The notes under the pieces: generated by a model
What the model saw: the letters and a program-made list of their open reading frames with translations, nothing else
Database searches by the model: none
What the model was told of the DNA's origin: nothing
NCBI RefSeq assembly: GCF_018986915.1
Contig: NZ_CP076723.1
Location: 496,001-560,000, forward strand
DNA: 64,000 nt
DNA from: Geomonas oryzisoli
GTDB taxonomy: Bacteria; Desulfobacterota; Desulfuromonadia; Geobacterales; Geobacteraceae
Direction of reading: 5' to 3'
Part shown: in pieces, positions 35,119 through 43,680 of the stretch
Position numbering within the stretch: the stretch's first letter is position 1
How the letters are laid out: each line of letters begins with the position of its first letter
Translations under genes and position numbers: made by a program

Positions 35119-35763
35119 ATGAAGTTTTTTATCGACACAGCGGACGTTAAAGAGATTCGGGAGGCCAACGAACTGGGACTGGTGGACGGCGTCACCACCA
35201 ACCCCTCCCTGATCGCCAAGAGCGGCCGGCGTTTTGAGGAAGTGATCAAGGAGATCACCGAGATCGTGGACGGCCCTATCTCCGCGGAGGTCATCTCCCT
35301 GGAGCACGACGGCATGATCGCCGAGGCAACCGAGCTGGCCAAGATCCACCCCAACATCGTCATCAAGCTCCCGATGACCCCGGAAGGGCTCAAGGCGACC
35401 AAGACCCTGTACAAGCAGGGGATCAAGACCAACGTCACGCTGATCTTCACCCCGATGCAGGCCCTGCTTGCCGCCAAGGCCGGCGCCACCTACGTCTCTC
35501 CGTTCGTCGGCCGCCTGGACGACATCTCCCAGGACGGCATGGGGATCATCGAAGAGATCAGGACCATCTTCGACAACTACGGCATGGACGCCCAGATCAT
35601 CGTGGCCAGCATCAGGAACCCGGTGCACGTGCTCAATTCCGCTCTCATCGGCGCGGACGTCTGCACCATTCCGTACTCGGTCATGCTGCAGCTTGCCAAG
35701 CACCCGCTCACCGATGCCGGCATCAAGAAATTCCTGGAAGACTGGGAGAAGGTTCCCAAGTAG
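35119..35763 (+). CDS. Transaldolase / fructose-6-phosphate aldolase family enzyme
   Basis: A 214-residue aldolase of the small transaldolase family (TalC/FsaA type). The Schiff-base Lys83 lies in VIKLPMT and the family core [15 protein letters not shown] and SPFVGRLDD is present. It either splits fructose-6-phosphate or works as transaldolase in the pentose phosphate pathway; small members from bacteria like this are usually transaldolases. GGAGGAAAG precedes the ATG. A GGGCGGGTC hairpin follows at about 35818-35838. Confidence 0.92.
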   Translation: MKFFIDTADVKEIREANELGLVDGVTTNPSLIAKSGRRFEEVIKEITEIVDGPISAEVISLEHDGMIAEATELAKIHPNIVIKLPMTPEGLKATKTLYKQGIKTNVTLIFTPMQALLAAKAGATYVSPFVGRLDDISQDGMGIIEEIRTIFDNYGMDAQIIVASIRNPVHVLNSALIGADVCTIPYSVMLQLAKHPLTDAGIKKFLEDWEKVPK

Positions 35764-35817
35764 AAGGCGAAGCGGAAGGTTTCCCTTCCGCGGTACGGGT
35801 AACAAAGACGTTACTGA

Positions 35818-35838
35818 GGGCGGGTCCTGGACCCGCCC
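35818..35838 (+). terminator. Terminator-like hairpin after the transaldolase gene
   Basis: A perfect 9-bp stem (GGGCGGGTC / GACCCGCCC, 3-base loop) followed by TTGCTTT, between converging genes. A second hairpin (GCGGAAGG / CCTTCCGC) lies just before it at 35772-35791. Confidence 0.75.
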
Positions 35839-35855
35839 TTGCTTTATGGTGGGGG

Positions 35856-36467
35856 TTACTCCGCGGGGTCCGCGCTCTTGCCGCGCTGCAGGCGAACGTA
35901 CACGGCGATGATCACGACGCTGGCGATGACGACGCCGATGAGCGCCTGGTGCGAGTAGCGCATGATCAGCTCCTGGTTGCTCCCGATGAAGTAGCCGATG
36001 AAGGTGAGCACGGTGACCCAGATCCCCGCGCCGAGCAGGGTGTAGAGGGAGAACTTGATGTGGTTCATCCCGGCCAGGCCCGCGGGAAGTGAGATCAGGT
36101 GGCGTACCACCGGCAGCAGCCTCCCGATGAAAGTCGAGATCTCGCCGTGGTCCTTGAAGAAGCGCTCGACTTTGGCGAACTTCTCCTCGGTGATGAAGAC
36201 GTACTTGCCGTACTTCAGGATCAGCGGACGGCCGAGGTAGTGCGCCGCGAAATAGTTGGCGTAGGCGCCGATGAGGCTACCCACGGTGCCGCAGACGATG
36301 GCCACCACCATGCTCATCTGCCCCTGCTGGGCCAGGTAACCCGCCGGCGGCATCACCAGTTCGCTGGGTATGGGGAAGACGGAGCTCTCCAGGGCCATCA
36401 GGAGAAAAATGCCGGGGTAGCCCATTGCCCCTATGGTTTCGACCAGCCACTGTACTGCTGCATGCAT
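35856..36467 (-). CDS. DedA-family membrane protein
   Basis: A 203-residue protein with several membrane segments and the DedA motif region (ESSVFPIPSELVMPPAGYLA near residues 27-46; FIGRLLPVVRHLISLPAGLA near 112-131). DedA proteins help flip lipids such as undecaprenyl phosphate or phosphatidylethanolamine and support proton gradients. Start ATG at 36467 has AAGGAG. A shared gap of 150 bp separates it from the divergent pyrophosphatase gene. Confidence 0.9.
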   Translation of the reverse strand: MHAAVQWLVETIGAMGYPGIFLLMALESSVFPIPSELVMPPAGYLAQQGQMSMVVAIVCGTVGSLIGAYANYFAAHYLGRPLILKYGKYVFITEEKFAKVERFFKDHGEISTFIGRLLPVVRHLISLPAGLAGMNHIKFSLYTLLGAGIWVTVLTFIGYFIGSNQELIMRYSHQALIGVVIASVVIIAVYVRLQRGKSADPAE

Positions 36468-36618
36468 GCCTTGCTCTCCTTTGTCGCGCGTTCTTTGCCG
36501 GCGCCATTCTATACGGCGCGCGCCAAAAAAACGACTAATTTAATTTTTCCGTCCTGCGCAGGGGGCGGCCGGGAACGAGGTTTCCGCCGACAGACGCAGG
36601 ACGCACACGAAAGGAAAC

Positions 36619-38265
36619 ATGGACAAGCAGATTTTCGTTATCGGCCACAGAAACCCGGACACCGACTCGATCGCCTCGGCCCTCGCCTACGCCCACCTGA
36701 AGCGGGCGCTTGGGGACGAGCGGGTCACTGCCGCCATGGCCGGCAACCTCAACCCGCAGACCACCTGGCTTTTGGGGAGGCTCGGCATCGAAGCCCCGCT
36801 GTACCTGGCCGACGTGCACCCCAAGGTGCGCGACGTGATCCAGCGCACCCCGATCACGGTGGCCGCCGATGCCCCGCTTTTGACTGCCCTGGAGCAGTTC
36901 CACCACAACTCCATCCGGGTGCTGCCGGTGCTGGACGGCGCCGGCGTCCCCAAAGGGGTGATCCCGCTCAGAAAGATCGCGGAGCGCTCGCTGGTGACCG
37001 GCGCCGAGTCGCTGCGACTGGTTTCCGCCTCGCTCGCCTCCCTGGCCGCCTGCCTTCAGGGAAGCTTTCTCTCCGGCTGTGCCGATCCCGCCGTGGAGAG
37101 CCTGCACCTCTTCGTCGGGGCCATGGCCGAGGAGTCTTTCATCGACCGGATCTCCGGCTTCGATCCCGCCACCTTGGTGGTCGTGACCGGCGACCGCACC
37201 TCGATCCAGAAGGCGGCCATCGAACGCGGCGTGCGCCTTCTGGTGGTGACCGGCGGACTCCCGGTGACCGACGAGGTGGTGCGCCTGGCTGAGTCCCGCG
37301 GGGTGGCGCTTCTCTCCACGCCGCTGGACACCGCGGCCACCATTTCCCGGGCACGCCTGGCCACCCCCGCGCTGGCCCTGGCAGTCCCGACCTTCGAGAG
37401 CGTGTCGGTCGGCGAACCGCTGGGACGGCTGCGGGACAAGCTGTTGCACTCCGGTGAGACCGCCGTGCTGGTCCTCGAGGAGGACGGCACCCTGGCTGGC
37501 GTCGCCACCAAGTCTTCGCTGTTCGCACCGCTTCCCTACGCCCTGATCCTGGTGGACCACAACGAGCTCACCCAGTCGGTGCCGGGCGCCGAGGACCTGG
37601 AGATCCTCGAGGTGATCGACCACCACAAGCTGGGCAACCCTCCCACCAGCAACCCGATTCCCTTCATTACCGCGCCGGTCGGGAGCACCTGCACCATCGT
37701 GGCGTCGCTCTACGAGGAGCACGAGGTGGAGCCCCCCGCGCAGATCGCGGCACTCTTGCTGGCAGGGATCCTCTCCGACACGGTGATCCTCAAGTCCCCG
37801 ACCACGACGCCGAAGGACCGCGCCACCGTGGCGCGGCTTGCCGCCGTCGCGGGGCTCGACTGGGAGGCCTTCGGCGCCGAGATCTTCGCCGCGTCCGGGG
37901 CGCTCTCAGGCTACGGCAGCCCCGAGCGCGTGGTCGGTTCCGACTTCAAGCTCTTCAGCCAGGGCGAGCTCACCTTCGGCGTCGGCCAGGTCGAGGTGTT
38001 CGGCTTCGGCGAGTTCAACGAGATGAAGGCCGAGCTGCGCCAGGCGCTTGCGGCGCGGCGTGAAAAGGAAGGTCTGGAGCTCGCCGGGCTCATGGTCACC
38101 GACATCTCCACCGAGAGCACCATGTTCCTCATGGAGGGGGGGCAGGCCTTCACCAGGTTCATGGGGTACCCGCAGCCCGAGCCGCACGTCTTCGAGATGA
38201 AGGGCGTCATGTCGCGCAAGAAGCAGCTGGTGCCGCACATGATCAAGGTGCTGGGAGGACGCTAG
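36619..38265 (+). CDS. DHH-family manganese-dependent inorganic pyrophosphatase with CBS and DRTGG domains
   Basis: A 548-residue enzyme of the type II (DHH/DHHA2) family that splits pyrophosphate to phosphate. Motifs: GHRNPDTDS (residues 9-17), VDHNE, DHHK (near 334-337) and GSTCT. Between the DHH start and core lie two CBS repeats (about 65-120, 250-300) and a DRTGG-type region, as in nucleotide-regulated pyrophosphatases. AMP/ATP binding to the CBS repeats would control the activity. Its stop is directly adjacent to the next gene's ATG. Confidence 0.9.
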   Translation: MDKQIFVIGHRNPDTDSIASALAYAHLKRALGDERVTAAMAGNLNPQTTWLLGRLGIEAPLYLADVHPKVRDVIQRTPITVAADAPLLTALEQFHHNSIRVLPVLDGAGVPKGVIPLRKIAERSLVTGAESLRLVSASLASLAACLQGSFLSGCADPAVESLHLFVGAMAEESFIDRISGFDPATLVVVTGDRTSIQKAAIERGVRLLVVTGGLPVTDEVVRLAESRGVALLSTPLDTAATISRARLATPALALAVPTFESVSVGEPLGRLRDKLLHSGETAVLVLEEDGTLAGVATKSSLFAPLPYALILVDHNELTQSVPGAEDLEILEVIDHHKLGNPPTSNPIPFITAPVGSTCTIVASLYEEHEVEPPAQIAALLLAGILSDTVILKSPTTTPKDRATVARLAAVAGLDWEAFGAEIFAASGALSGYGSPERVVGSDFKLFSQGELTFGVGQVEVFGFGEFNEMKAELRQALAARREKEGLELAGLMVTDISTESTMFLMEGGQAFTRFMGYPQPEPHVFEMKGVMSRKKQLVPHMIKVLGGR

Positions 38266-40194
38266 ATGAAGAAATTCCTGGATCGGATCGCGCAAGGGGT
38301 GTTGATCGGCGACGGCGCCATCGGCACCATGCTCTACGCAAAGGGGGTGGCGCCGGAGGCGAACTTCGAGCACCTGAACCTGGTGCGCCCGGAGTTGGTG
38401 CTGGAGCTGCACCGCGAGTACCTGGCCGCCGGTGCGCAGGTCATCGAGACCAACACCTTCGGTGCCAACTGCGCCAAGCTATCCGCCATCGGACTCGGAG
38501 GGAAGGTCGCCGAGATCAACCGCAAGGGCGCCCAGCTCGCCAGGCGCGCCGCCGACGGGCAGGACGTCTTCGTGGCGGGCTCCATCGGCCCACTGGGACG
38601 CGGCAAGAGTGAGCTGTCGCCGGAGCAGGTCGCCGACTGCTTCCGGGTACAATCGGCGGCGCTCGCCGAGGGCGGGGTGGATCTCCTGATCCTGGAGACC
38701 TTCTCCGAACTGGACGAACTGCTGACCGCTCTGGCGGCGGCCAAGGAGATCGGTCTCCCCGTGGTGGCGAACCTCGCTTTCGGGGAGGGGGGGCGCCTTC
38801 CCGGAGGAGCCTCCGCCGAGGGGGCCGCGCGTGCGCTCGCCGCCGCCGGCGCAGACGTCGTGGGTGCCAACTGCGGCGCCGGGCCGCTGGAACTGCTGGC
38901 GACCGTGAAGCGGATCGCGGCCGCCTGTTCGCTGCCGCTGGCCGCCTATCCCAACAGCGGCTTCCCCGAGTACATCGACGGCCGCTACATCTACCGCACC
39001 ACCCCGGAGTACTTCGCGGATCGCGCCGAGGAGCTGGTCGCCGCCGGTGCCTCCCTGGTCGGCGGCTGCTGCGGCACCACGCCGGAGCATATCCGCGCCA
39101 TGACCGCAAGGATGCAGGGGAGCCTGAATTTTACCCTCGCCCTCCGGGAGAGGGTGCCCGAAGGGCGGGTGAGGGCGCTGCCACAAAGCGAGAGTATTGC
39201 CGTCAGCGAAGCCCTCACCCCCAGCCCCTCTCCCGCCTGCGGACCGAAGCCCTACGGTGGGCGAAGGCCCGAAGGGCGAGGGGAGCTTCAGGCAGGTTTC
39301 CTCGCCCATTGGGGCACCGAACCGGTGATCACGGTCGAGCTCGACCCGCCCAAGGGGCTCGATTGCGCCCGTGTGCTGGCCGGAAGCCGCGCTCTCAAGG
39401 AGGCGGGAGCCCACGCCATCAACCTGGCCGAGAACCCGCTGGCCCGCGTGCGCATGGGTAACCTGGCGCTCGCCTCGCTGATACGCCGCGAGGTGGGGAT
39501 CGAGGTGATCGCGCACGTGACCTGCCGTGACCGCAACCTGATCGGGATGCAGTCCGAGCTGATGGGGGCGAGCCTCATGGGGGTCACTTCCATACTGGCC
39601 GTTACCGGCGATCCGGCGAGCCTGGGCGACGAGGCGGGTGCGTCCTCTGTCTTCGACCTCAACTCATTCACGCTGATCAAGCTCTTGAGCGACCTGAACA
39701 GCGGGGTGAACGCCTTGGGCAATCCCATCGGCTCCGGCACCGGTTTCACCATCGGCGCCGCCTTCAACCCCAACACCCAGAACATGGAGGTGCAGGTGCG
39801 GCGGCTGGTGAAGAAGGTGGCCAACGGCGCCCGTTTCGCCCAGACTCAACCGATCTACGACATCGCGCGGTTTGAGGAGATGATGGAGCAGACCGCGCAC
39901 CTGGGCATTCCGATCCTTTCCGGCGTGCTGCCGCTCGTTTCCGGCAGGAACGCCGAGTTTTTGCACAACGAAGTGCCCGGCATCGTCATCCCCGAGGAGA
40001 TCCGCAAGCGCATGGCCGGCAAGAGCGGCGACGAAGGTGTCGCCGAAGGTCTCGCCATCGCCAGGGAATTCATCGAGAGGGCCAGCGCCAAGGCCGGCGG
40101 TTTCTACCTGATCCCCCCCTTCGGCAAGTACGAGATCGCGGTGGAACTGGTCCGTTACATCAAGGACCTGCGCCGCCCGCAAGAAATCCCATAA
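38266..40194 (+). CDS. Bifunctional homocysteine S-methyltransferase / methylenetetrahydrofolate reductase with in-frame repeat linker
   Basis: A 642-residue two-domain enzyme. Residues about 1-287 form the homocysteine methyltransferase (GDGAIGTMLY, FGANCAKL, zinc-binding Cys in GANCG and GGCCGTTP). Residues about 343-640 form the flavin-dependent methylenetetrahydrofolate reductase (TVELDPPKG, HVTCRDRN, GDPASLGD). It makes methyl-tetrahydrofolate and methionine in one polypeptide. The linker at about residues 288-342 is built from an inverted pair of GC-rich palindromic repeats read in frame. The ATG follows the previous stop codon directly and uses its upstream GGGAGGA. Confidence 0.92.
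   Translation: MKKFLDRIAQGVLIGDGAIGTMLYAKGVAPEANFEHLNLVRPELVLELHREYLAAGAQVIETNTFGANCAKLSAIGLGGKVAEINRKGAQLARRAADGQDVFVAGSIGPLGRGKSELSPEQVADCFRVQSAALAEGGVDLLILETFSELDELLTALAAAKEIGLPVVANLAFGEGGRLPGGASAEGAARALAAAGADVVGANCGAGPLELLATVKRIAAACSLPLAAYPNSGFPEYIDGRYIYRTTPEYFADRAEELVAAGASLVGGCCGTTPEHIRAMTARMQGSLNFTLALRERVPEGRVRALPQSESIAVSEALTPSPSPACGPKPYGGRRPEGRGELQAGFLAHWGTEPVITVELDPPKGLDCARVLAGSRALKEAGAHAINLAENPLARVRMGNLALASLIRREVGIEVIAHVTCRDRNLIGMQSELMGASLMGVTSILAVTGDPASLGDEAGASSVFDLNSFTLIKLLSDLNSGVNALGNPIGSGTGFTIGAAFNPNTQNMEVQVRRLVKKVANGARFAQTQPIYDIARFEEMMEQTAHLGIPILSGVLPLVSGRNAEFLHNEVPGIVIPEEIRKRMAGKSGDEGVAEGLAIAREFIERASAKAGGFYLIPPFGKYEIAVELVRYIKDLRRPQEIP
39131..39292. repeat. Inverted pair of palindromic repeats inside the methionine/folate fusion gene
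   Basis: Copy 1 (39131-39178; CCCTCGCCCTCCGGGAGAGGG then a GGGTGAGGGCG end) and inverted copy 2 (39216-39292; CCCTCACCCCCAGCCCCTCTCCCG then a small inner palindrome and GGGCGAGGGGAGC). Both are fully open in the gene's frame and code for a flexible, Pro/Arg/Gly-rich linker. Confidence 0.88.
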
Positions 40195-40221
40195 TTCCCA
40201 TGACTCCGATTATTCAGCTTT

Positions 40222-40235
40222 TTGACCTGCATCAA
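40222..40235 (+). promoter_or_regulatory. FNR/CRP-family type binding site
   Basis: TTGACCTGCATCAA is a near-perfect FNR-type palindrome (TTGAT-N4-ATCAA with one change). Its centre is only 34 bp before the start codon of the sirohaem reductase gene, so it may repress, or the true promoter lies elsewhere. Confidence 0.6.
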
Positions 40236-40261
40236 TTTCAATCCAGACAAAGGAGCAGATG

Positions 40262-40948
40262 ATGAACACCAAGGACATCCTGGAAAAAGGCGCCATCCTG
40301 CAGCGTGACCGCGAGACCTACGCCATCGCCCCGCACATCCCGGGCGGCTTCACGGACACCGCCACCCTGAGAAAGATCTGCGACGTGGCCGACAAGTACA
40401 AGCTGGAAGTGAAGCTCACCTCGGCCCAGCGCATCGCCATGTTCGGCGTGAAGGAAGAAGAGCTCGACGCGGTCTGGGCCGATCTTGCCCAGGCCCCCGG
40501 CGCCGCCATCGGCCTGTGCGTCAGGAGCATCAAGATCTGCCCGGGCACCCAGTGGTGCAAGAGGGCGGTGCTCGATTCGGCATCGCTAGGGCTCAAGCTG
40601 GACAAGATCTACCACGCCATGGAGCTCCCCAACAAGATGAAGATGGGGGTTTCCGGCTGTCTCTTGGCCTGCTCCGAGTCCGGCGTCAAGGACATCGGCA
40701 TCGTCGGCCACAACAAGGGGTGGCGCATCCTGGTGGGGGGGAACTCCGGTCCCAGGCCGCGCCTGGCGGAACTCCTGGTGGACAACATCCAGACCGAGGA
40801 AGAGGTGCTGGAGATCGTCGCGAAGGTGGTGGAAGTCTACAAGAACGACCCGCAGCAGGGGCGTCTGGGCAGGCTGATCGAGGAGAAGGGGATCGAGGCA
40901 TTCAGGGCGGCCGTGCTCGGCAGCCAGGACGCCGTGGTCGGAAAGTGA
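40262..40948 (+). CDS. Small stand-alone nitrite/sulfite reductase-type sirohaem protein
   Basis: A protein of about 228 residues with the ferredoxin-like half-domain of nitrite/sulfite reductases and the cofactor-binding Cys motifs CPGTQWC and CLLACSES (CX5C and CX3C) that hold a 4Fe-4S cluster bridged to sirohaem. At less than half the usual length, it resembles the small assimilatory-type (Fsr-like or DsrC-independent) reductases of anaerobes. The substrate may be sulfite or nitrite. ATG at 40262 is preferred because GGAG lies six bases upstream. An FNR-type site lies upstream. Confidence 0.85.
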   Translation: MNTKDILEKGAILQRDRETYAIAPHIPGGFTDTATLRKICDVADKYKLEVKLTSAQRIAMFGVKEEELDAVWADLAQAPGAAIGLCVRSIKICPGTQWCKRAVLDSASLGLKLDKIYHAMELPNKMKMGVSGCLLACSESGVKDIGIVGHNKGWRILVGGNSGPRPRLAELLVDNIQTEEEVLEIVAKVVEVYKNDPQQGRLGRLIEEKGIEAFRAAVLGSQDAVVGK

Positions 40949-40949
40949 T

Positions 40950-41765
40950 ATGGACGCAGCGATAATGACTGAAACAAAGCCTGCGCGGGAGTCTTCTACG
41001 TCCCTCATCGAGGACGCGCTGTTCACGCGCATCAAGAACCGTGTCGGCAAGGCGATCCACGACTTCAACCTGATCTCCGAGGGGGACCGAATCGCCGTCG
41101 CGGTCTCCGGCGGCAAGGACTCGTACTCCATGCTGCACATGCTGGACACGCTGCGCCGGCGCGCCCCGGTGCGCTACGAGCTGGTCGCCATCAACATCGA
41201 CTCCGGCTACCGCGGTTACCGTGCCGACATCATCGAGGACCACCTGAAGGAGCACGGCTTCACCTACCACATGGAGAAGACCGAGCACTACGACATCATC
41301 TCGGAGAAGCGCCGTCCGAACTCCTCCTACTGCTCCATCTGCGCGAGGCTCAAGCGCGGCACGCTCTACACCCTGGCGCAGCAGATGGGATGCAACAAGC
41401 TGGCGCTTGGCCACCACATGGACGACTTCATCGAGACGCTGCTTTTGAACCAGTTCTTCGTGGGGTCGCTGAAGGCGATGGCTCCCAGCATGCTGGCCGA
41501 CAACGGCGTCACCACGGTGATCAGGCCGCTGGTCTACGTTCCGGAGAAGGAGATTATCCCGTTCTCCCGCAACAACCGTTTCCCGGTTGTATGCTGCTGC
41601 TGCCCGGTCTGCGGCACGGCCGATTTGCAGCGCAAGAAGATGAAGGAGTTGTTGGAGACCTTGGAGCGCGACAACCCCTTGGTGAAGAAGAGCCTTTTGA
41701 AGGCCCTGTCCAACGTCCACCCGCGCCACTTGCTGGACAAGGGCTTGACCAGGATCCCTTCCTGA
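40950..41765 (+). CDS. ttcA: TtcA-family tRNA thiolation-type ATPase
   Basis: A 271-residue PP-loop protein: nucleotide loop SGGKDSYSM (near residues 54-62), then CxxC (YCSIC near 131) and a Cys-rich end (VVCCCCPVCG) that together would hold an Fe-S cluster. TtcA adds sulfur to cytidine 32 of tRNA. The second Cys group with four adjacent Cys residues is unusual. The gene starts one base after the reductase stop codon, so the two are probably co-transcribed; the link to a sulfite reductase type enzyme is suggestive of sulfur supply but is inference. Confidence 0.88.
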   Translation: MDAAIMTETKPARESSTSLIEDALFTRIKNRVGKAIHDFNLISEGDRIAVAVSGGKDSYSMLHMLDTLRRRAPVRYELVAINIDSGYRGYRADIIEDHLKEHGFTYHMEKTEHYDIISEKRRPNSSYCSICARLKRGTLYTLAQQMGCNKLALGHHMDDFIETLLLNQFFVGSLKAMAPSMLADNGVTTVIRPLVYVPEKEIIPFSRNNRFPVVCCCCPVCGTADLQRKKMKELLETLERDNPLVKKSLLKALSNVHPRHLLDKGLTRIPS

Positions 41766-41848
41766 CGCAGATCGGCGACGATGTCCTTCACCGTCAGGTG
41801 CCCGCAGTAGACGACGATTCCCACAGCTCCTATGACCATCGGTTCCAT
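41534..41848 (-). other. Possible small divergent gene, antisense to the ttcA end
   Basis: A 104-codon frame starting at ATG 41848 with a strong GGAGG site. The first 28 residues lie in the gap and look protein-like (MEPMVIGAVGIVVYCGHL start), but the rest is antisense to ttcA and looks random. It may be a short relic of a longer gene cut by rearrangement, a real small gene, or a chance frame. I favour a truncated remnant. Confidence 0.25.
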
Positions 41849-41890
41849 ATGCTACCTCCGCTTTCCTTGATGATACGACGGTAGCATGCG

Positions 41891-41913
41891 GTAGCGACAA
41901 AATAAGTCGCAAC
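41891..41913. promoter_or_regulatory. Operator-like palindrome in the ttcA / polyferredoxin gap
   Basis: GTAGCGAC and GTCGCAAC, an inverted repeat with 8-bp arms (7 of 8 match) and a 7-base A/T-rich centre, directly before CATATACG. Direct GGTAGC copies lie next to it. This is a likely regulator site for the polyferredoxin gene. Confidence 0.5.
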
Positions 41914-41942
41914 ATATACGCAAGGCAACAAAGGTGAGGTTC

Positions 41943-42935
41943 ATGGCAGAAAAAAAAGTGCAACAGGTCAGGCTGGCAGTGCAGTGGGGCTTTCTTCTTT
42001 TCTCTCTCTACCTGGGGGTAACCTTCTACCGTTTCGTGCTTCATTTCCGAAGCGGCGGAGCTACCCCGTTCGTGGAGCGTCCGGACGGCGTCGAGGCGTT
42101 TCTCCCCATCTCCGGCCTGGTCAGTCTCAAGGGATGGATGACCCTGGGCACGATCAACGACGTGCACCCGGCGGCGCTGGTGGTCCTTTTAACCGTGATC
42201 GCGGTGTCTCTCCTTTTGAAGCGCTCCTTCTGCTCCTGGGTCTGCCCGGTGTCCACCATCACCGAGGTGTGCTGGAAGGTGGGGACCAAGGTTTTCGGCA
42301 AGAACTTCAAGGTATGGCTTTGGCTGGACTGGCTGCTGCGTCCGATCAAGTACCTGCTGCTTGCCTTCTTCCTGTTCTCGATCCTGGTGATCATGGCGCC
42401 GGACAGCGTCGCCTCCTTCATCACCGGCGATTACAACAAGATGGCCGACGTGAAGATGCTCGACTTCTTCGTGAATCTGTCCGGTACGCCACTCGTCGTC
42501 ATCGGCGTGTTGCTGGCGCTCTCGTTCTTGTTCAAAAACCCCTTCTGCCGTTTCCTCTGCCCGTACGGCGCGCTGCTCGGCCTGGTGTCGCGCCTGTCGC
42601 CGGTCAAGGTGCAGCGCAATGAAAGCGCCTGCATCTCCTGCGGCGGCTGCACCAAGGCCTGCCCGTCCTATATCGACGTCATGCACCAGGAAAGGGTCTG
42701 CTCCGAGGAGTGTGTCGGCTGCCTGCGCTGCGTGAGCGCCTGCCCGAAACCCGAGGCGTTGCAGATGAAGGCGAAGAACGGCAAGGTGGTGCCGGGGATG
42801 GTCTATGCGGCGTTGGTGGTGGCGGTTTTCATCGGCGGCACCCTGATCGGCAGGGCCACCGGGCACTGGCACACTGGTATCACCAAAGCGGATTACCAGC
42901 GTCTGATAACCGCACCGCCGGTGGACCACCCCTAG
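41943..42935 (+). CDS. Membrane polyferredoxin (NapH/YccM/RsxB-like)
   Basis: A 330-residue membrane protein with about five helices and two kinds of cysteine motifs: loop motifs CSWVCP and CRFLCP (typical of NapH-type electron input proteins) and two 4Fe-4S ferredoxin motifs (CISCGGCTKACP; CVGCLRCVSACP). It should pass electrons from the quinone pool or a periplasmic donor to a cytoplasmic acceptor. It has a GAGG site before the ATG and an operator-like palindrome upstream. Direction and partners are not evident. Confidence 0.85.
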   Translation: MAEKKVQQVRLAVQWGFLLFSLYLGVTFYRFVLHFRSGGATPFVERPDGVEAFLPISGLVSLKGWMTLGTINDVHPAALVVLLTVIAVSLLLKRSFCSWVCPVSTITEVCWKVGTKVFGKNFKVWLWLDWLLRPIKYLLLAFFLFSILVIMAPDSVASFITGDYNKMADVKMLDFFVNLSGTPLVVIGVLLALSFLFKNPFCRFLCPYGALLGLVSRLSPVKVQRNESACISCGGCTKACPSYIDVMHQERVCSEECVGCLRCVSACPKPEALQMKAKNGKVVPGMVYAALVVAVFIGGTLIGRATGHWHTGITKADYQRLITAPPVDHP

Positions 42936-42947
42936 CGAACACGGTCC

Positions 42948-43035
42948 CCTCCCCCGGAGGGGGAGGGACAGGGAGGGGGACGCGCGGCGGCTCTTACAAT
43001 CTTCCCCCCTCCCAGCCTCCCCCCTCCGGGGGGAG
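42948..43035. repeat. Inverted pair of GC-rich palindromic repeats
   Basis: Copy 1 (TCCCCTCCCCCGGAGGGGGAGGG then GGGAGGGGG, about 42948-42981) and its inverted partner (about 42999-43035) face each other in the gap between converging genes. Same architecture as the pairs at 39131-39292 and near the IS element. Confidence 0.85.
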
Positions 43036-43073
43036 GAGTTGCTTCCGCCAGTCACACGCATAGCCTAAACGCA

Positions 43074-43105
43074 AGAGGGGACGGTATCGCTACCGTCCCC
43101 TCTTG
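43074..43105. terminator. Bidirectional terminator
   Basis: A perfect 13-bp stem (AGAGGGGACGGTA and its complement, 4-base loop), suited to end both converging transcripts. Confidence 0.82.
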
Positions 43106-43177
43106 GTATTTCTGGCACCGGCCGGGTGAAAAAGGCTCATGTGCCTTTCCCCGCCGTTGCACCTTGTTTTTGAGCTG

Positions 43178-43597
43178 CTACCCTTCCTCTTCCTCGCCCA
43201 GCGCGATCTCGCGGTAAGCGCGGTCTTCTTCGAAGCGCTTGGTCTGGGCCTGCTGCTTCTCCAGGTCCGCCTTGCACTTGACGCAGTGGCGGGCGAAGGG
43301 GACGATCTTCAGCCTCCCGATGGGTATTTCTTCCTCGCACTCCTCGCAGATGCCGTACTCGCCTTCTTCCAAACGCAGTAAAGCCTCGTCGATATTACGC
43401 AATTTCTCGCGCTCCCGGTCGCCCAGCAGAAGACCGAGTTCACGATCGCGCTCGCTGGAAGCCTGGTCATAGATGTCGCCGCTCGGCTCGTTGATCGGTG
43501 CATCGGAGCCGGACTTGACAGTCTTGTTAATCTCTTTAAGCGTCTCCTCTTTCATCTTGAGGAGCATCGCTTTCATTTCTTCGGGTTTTTCAGTCAT
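43178..43597 (-). CDS. DksA/TraR-type zinc-finger protein
   Basis: A 139-residue coiled-coil protein with a C-terminal four-Cys zinc finger (CEECEEEIPIGRL ... CVKCK) of the DksA/TraR family. DksA binds RNA polymerase with ppGpp and changes promoter choice under starvation. The coiled-coil tip keeps an acidic DxxDxA-like element (DIYDQASSE), needed for DksA action. Start ATG at 43597 has GGAG, though 11-12 bases upstream. Two terminator-like hairpins follow. Confidence 0.9.
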   Translation of the reverse strand: MTEKPEEMKAMLLKMKEETLKEINKTVKSGSDAPINEPSGDIYDQASSERDRELGLLLGDREREKLRNIDEALLRLEEGEYGICEECEEEIPIGRLKIVPFARHCVKCKADLEKQQAQTKRFEEDRAYREIALGEEEEG

Positions 43598-43680
43598 GTA
43601 TAAACTATCTCCGTTTGAGTCATTGTCCCGCAAAGCGACGCAATAATACAGCAATAGCGGTCGGTGTCAAGACTAAAAGC

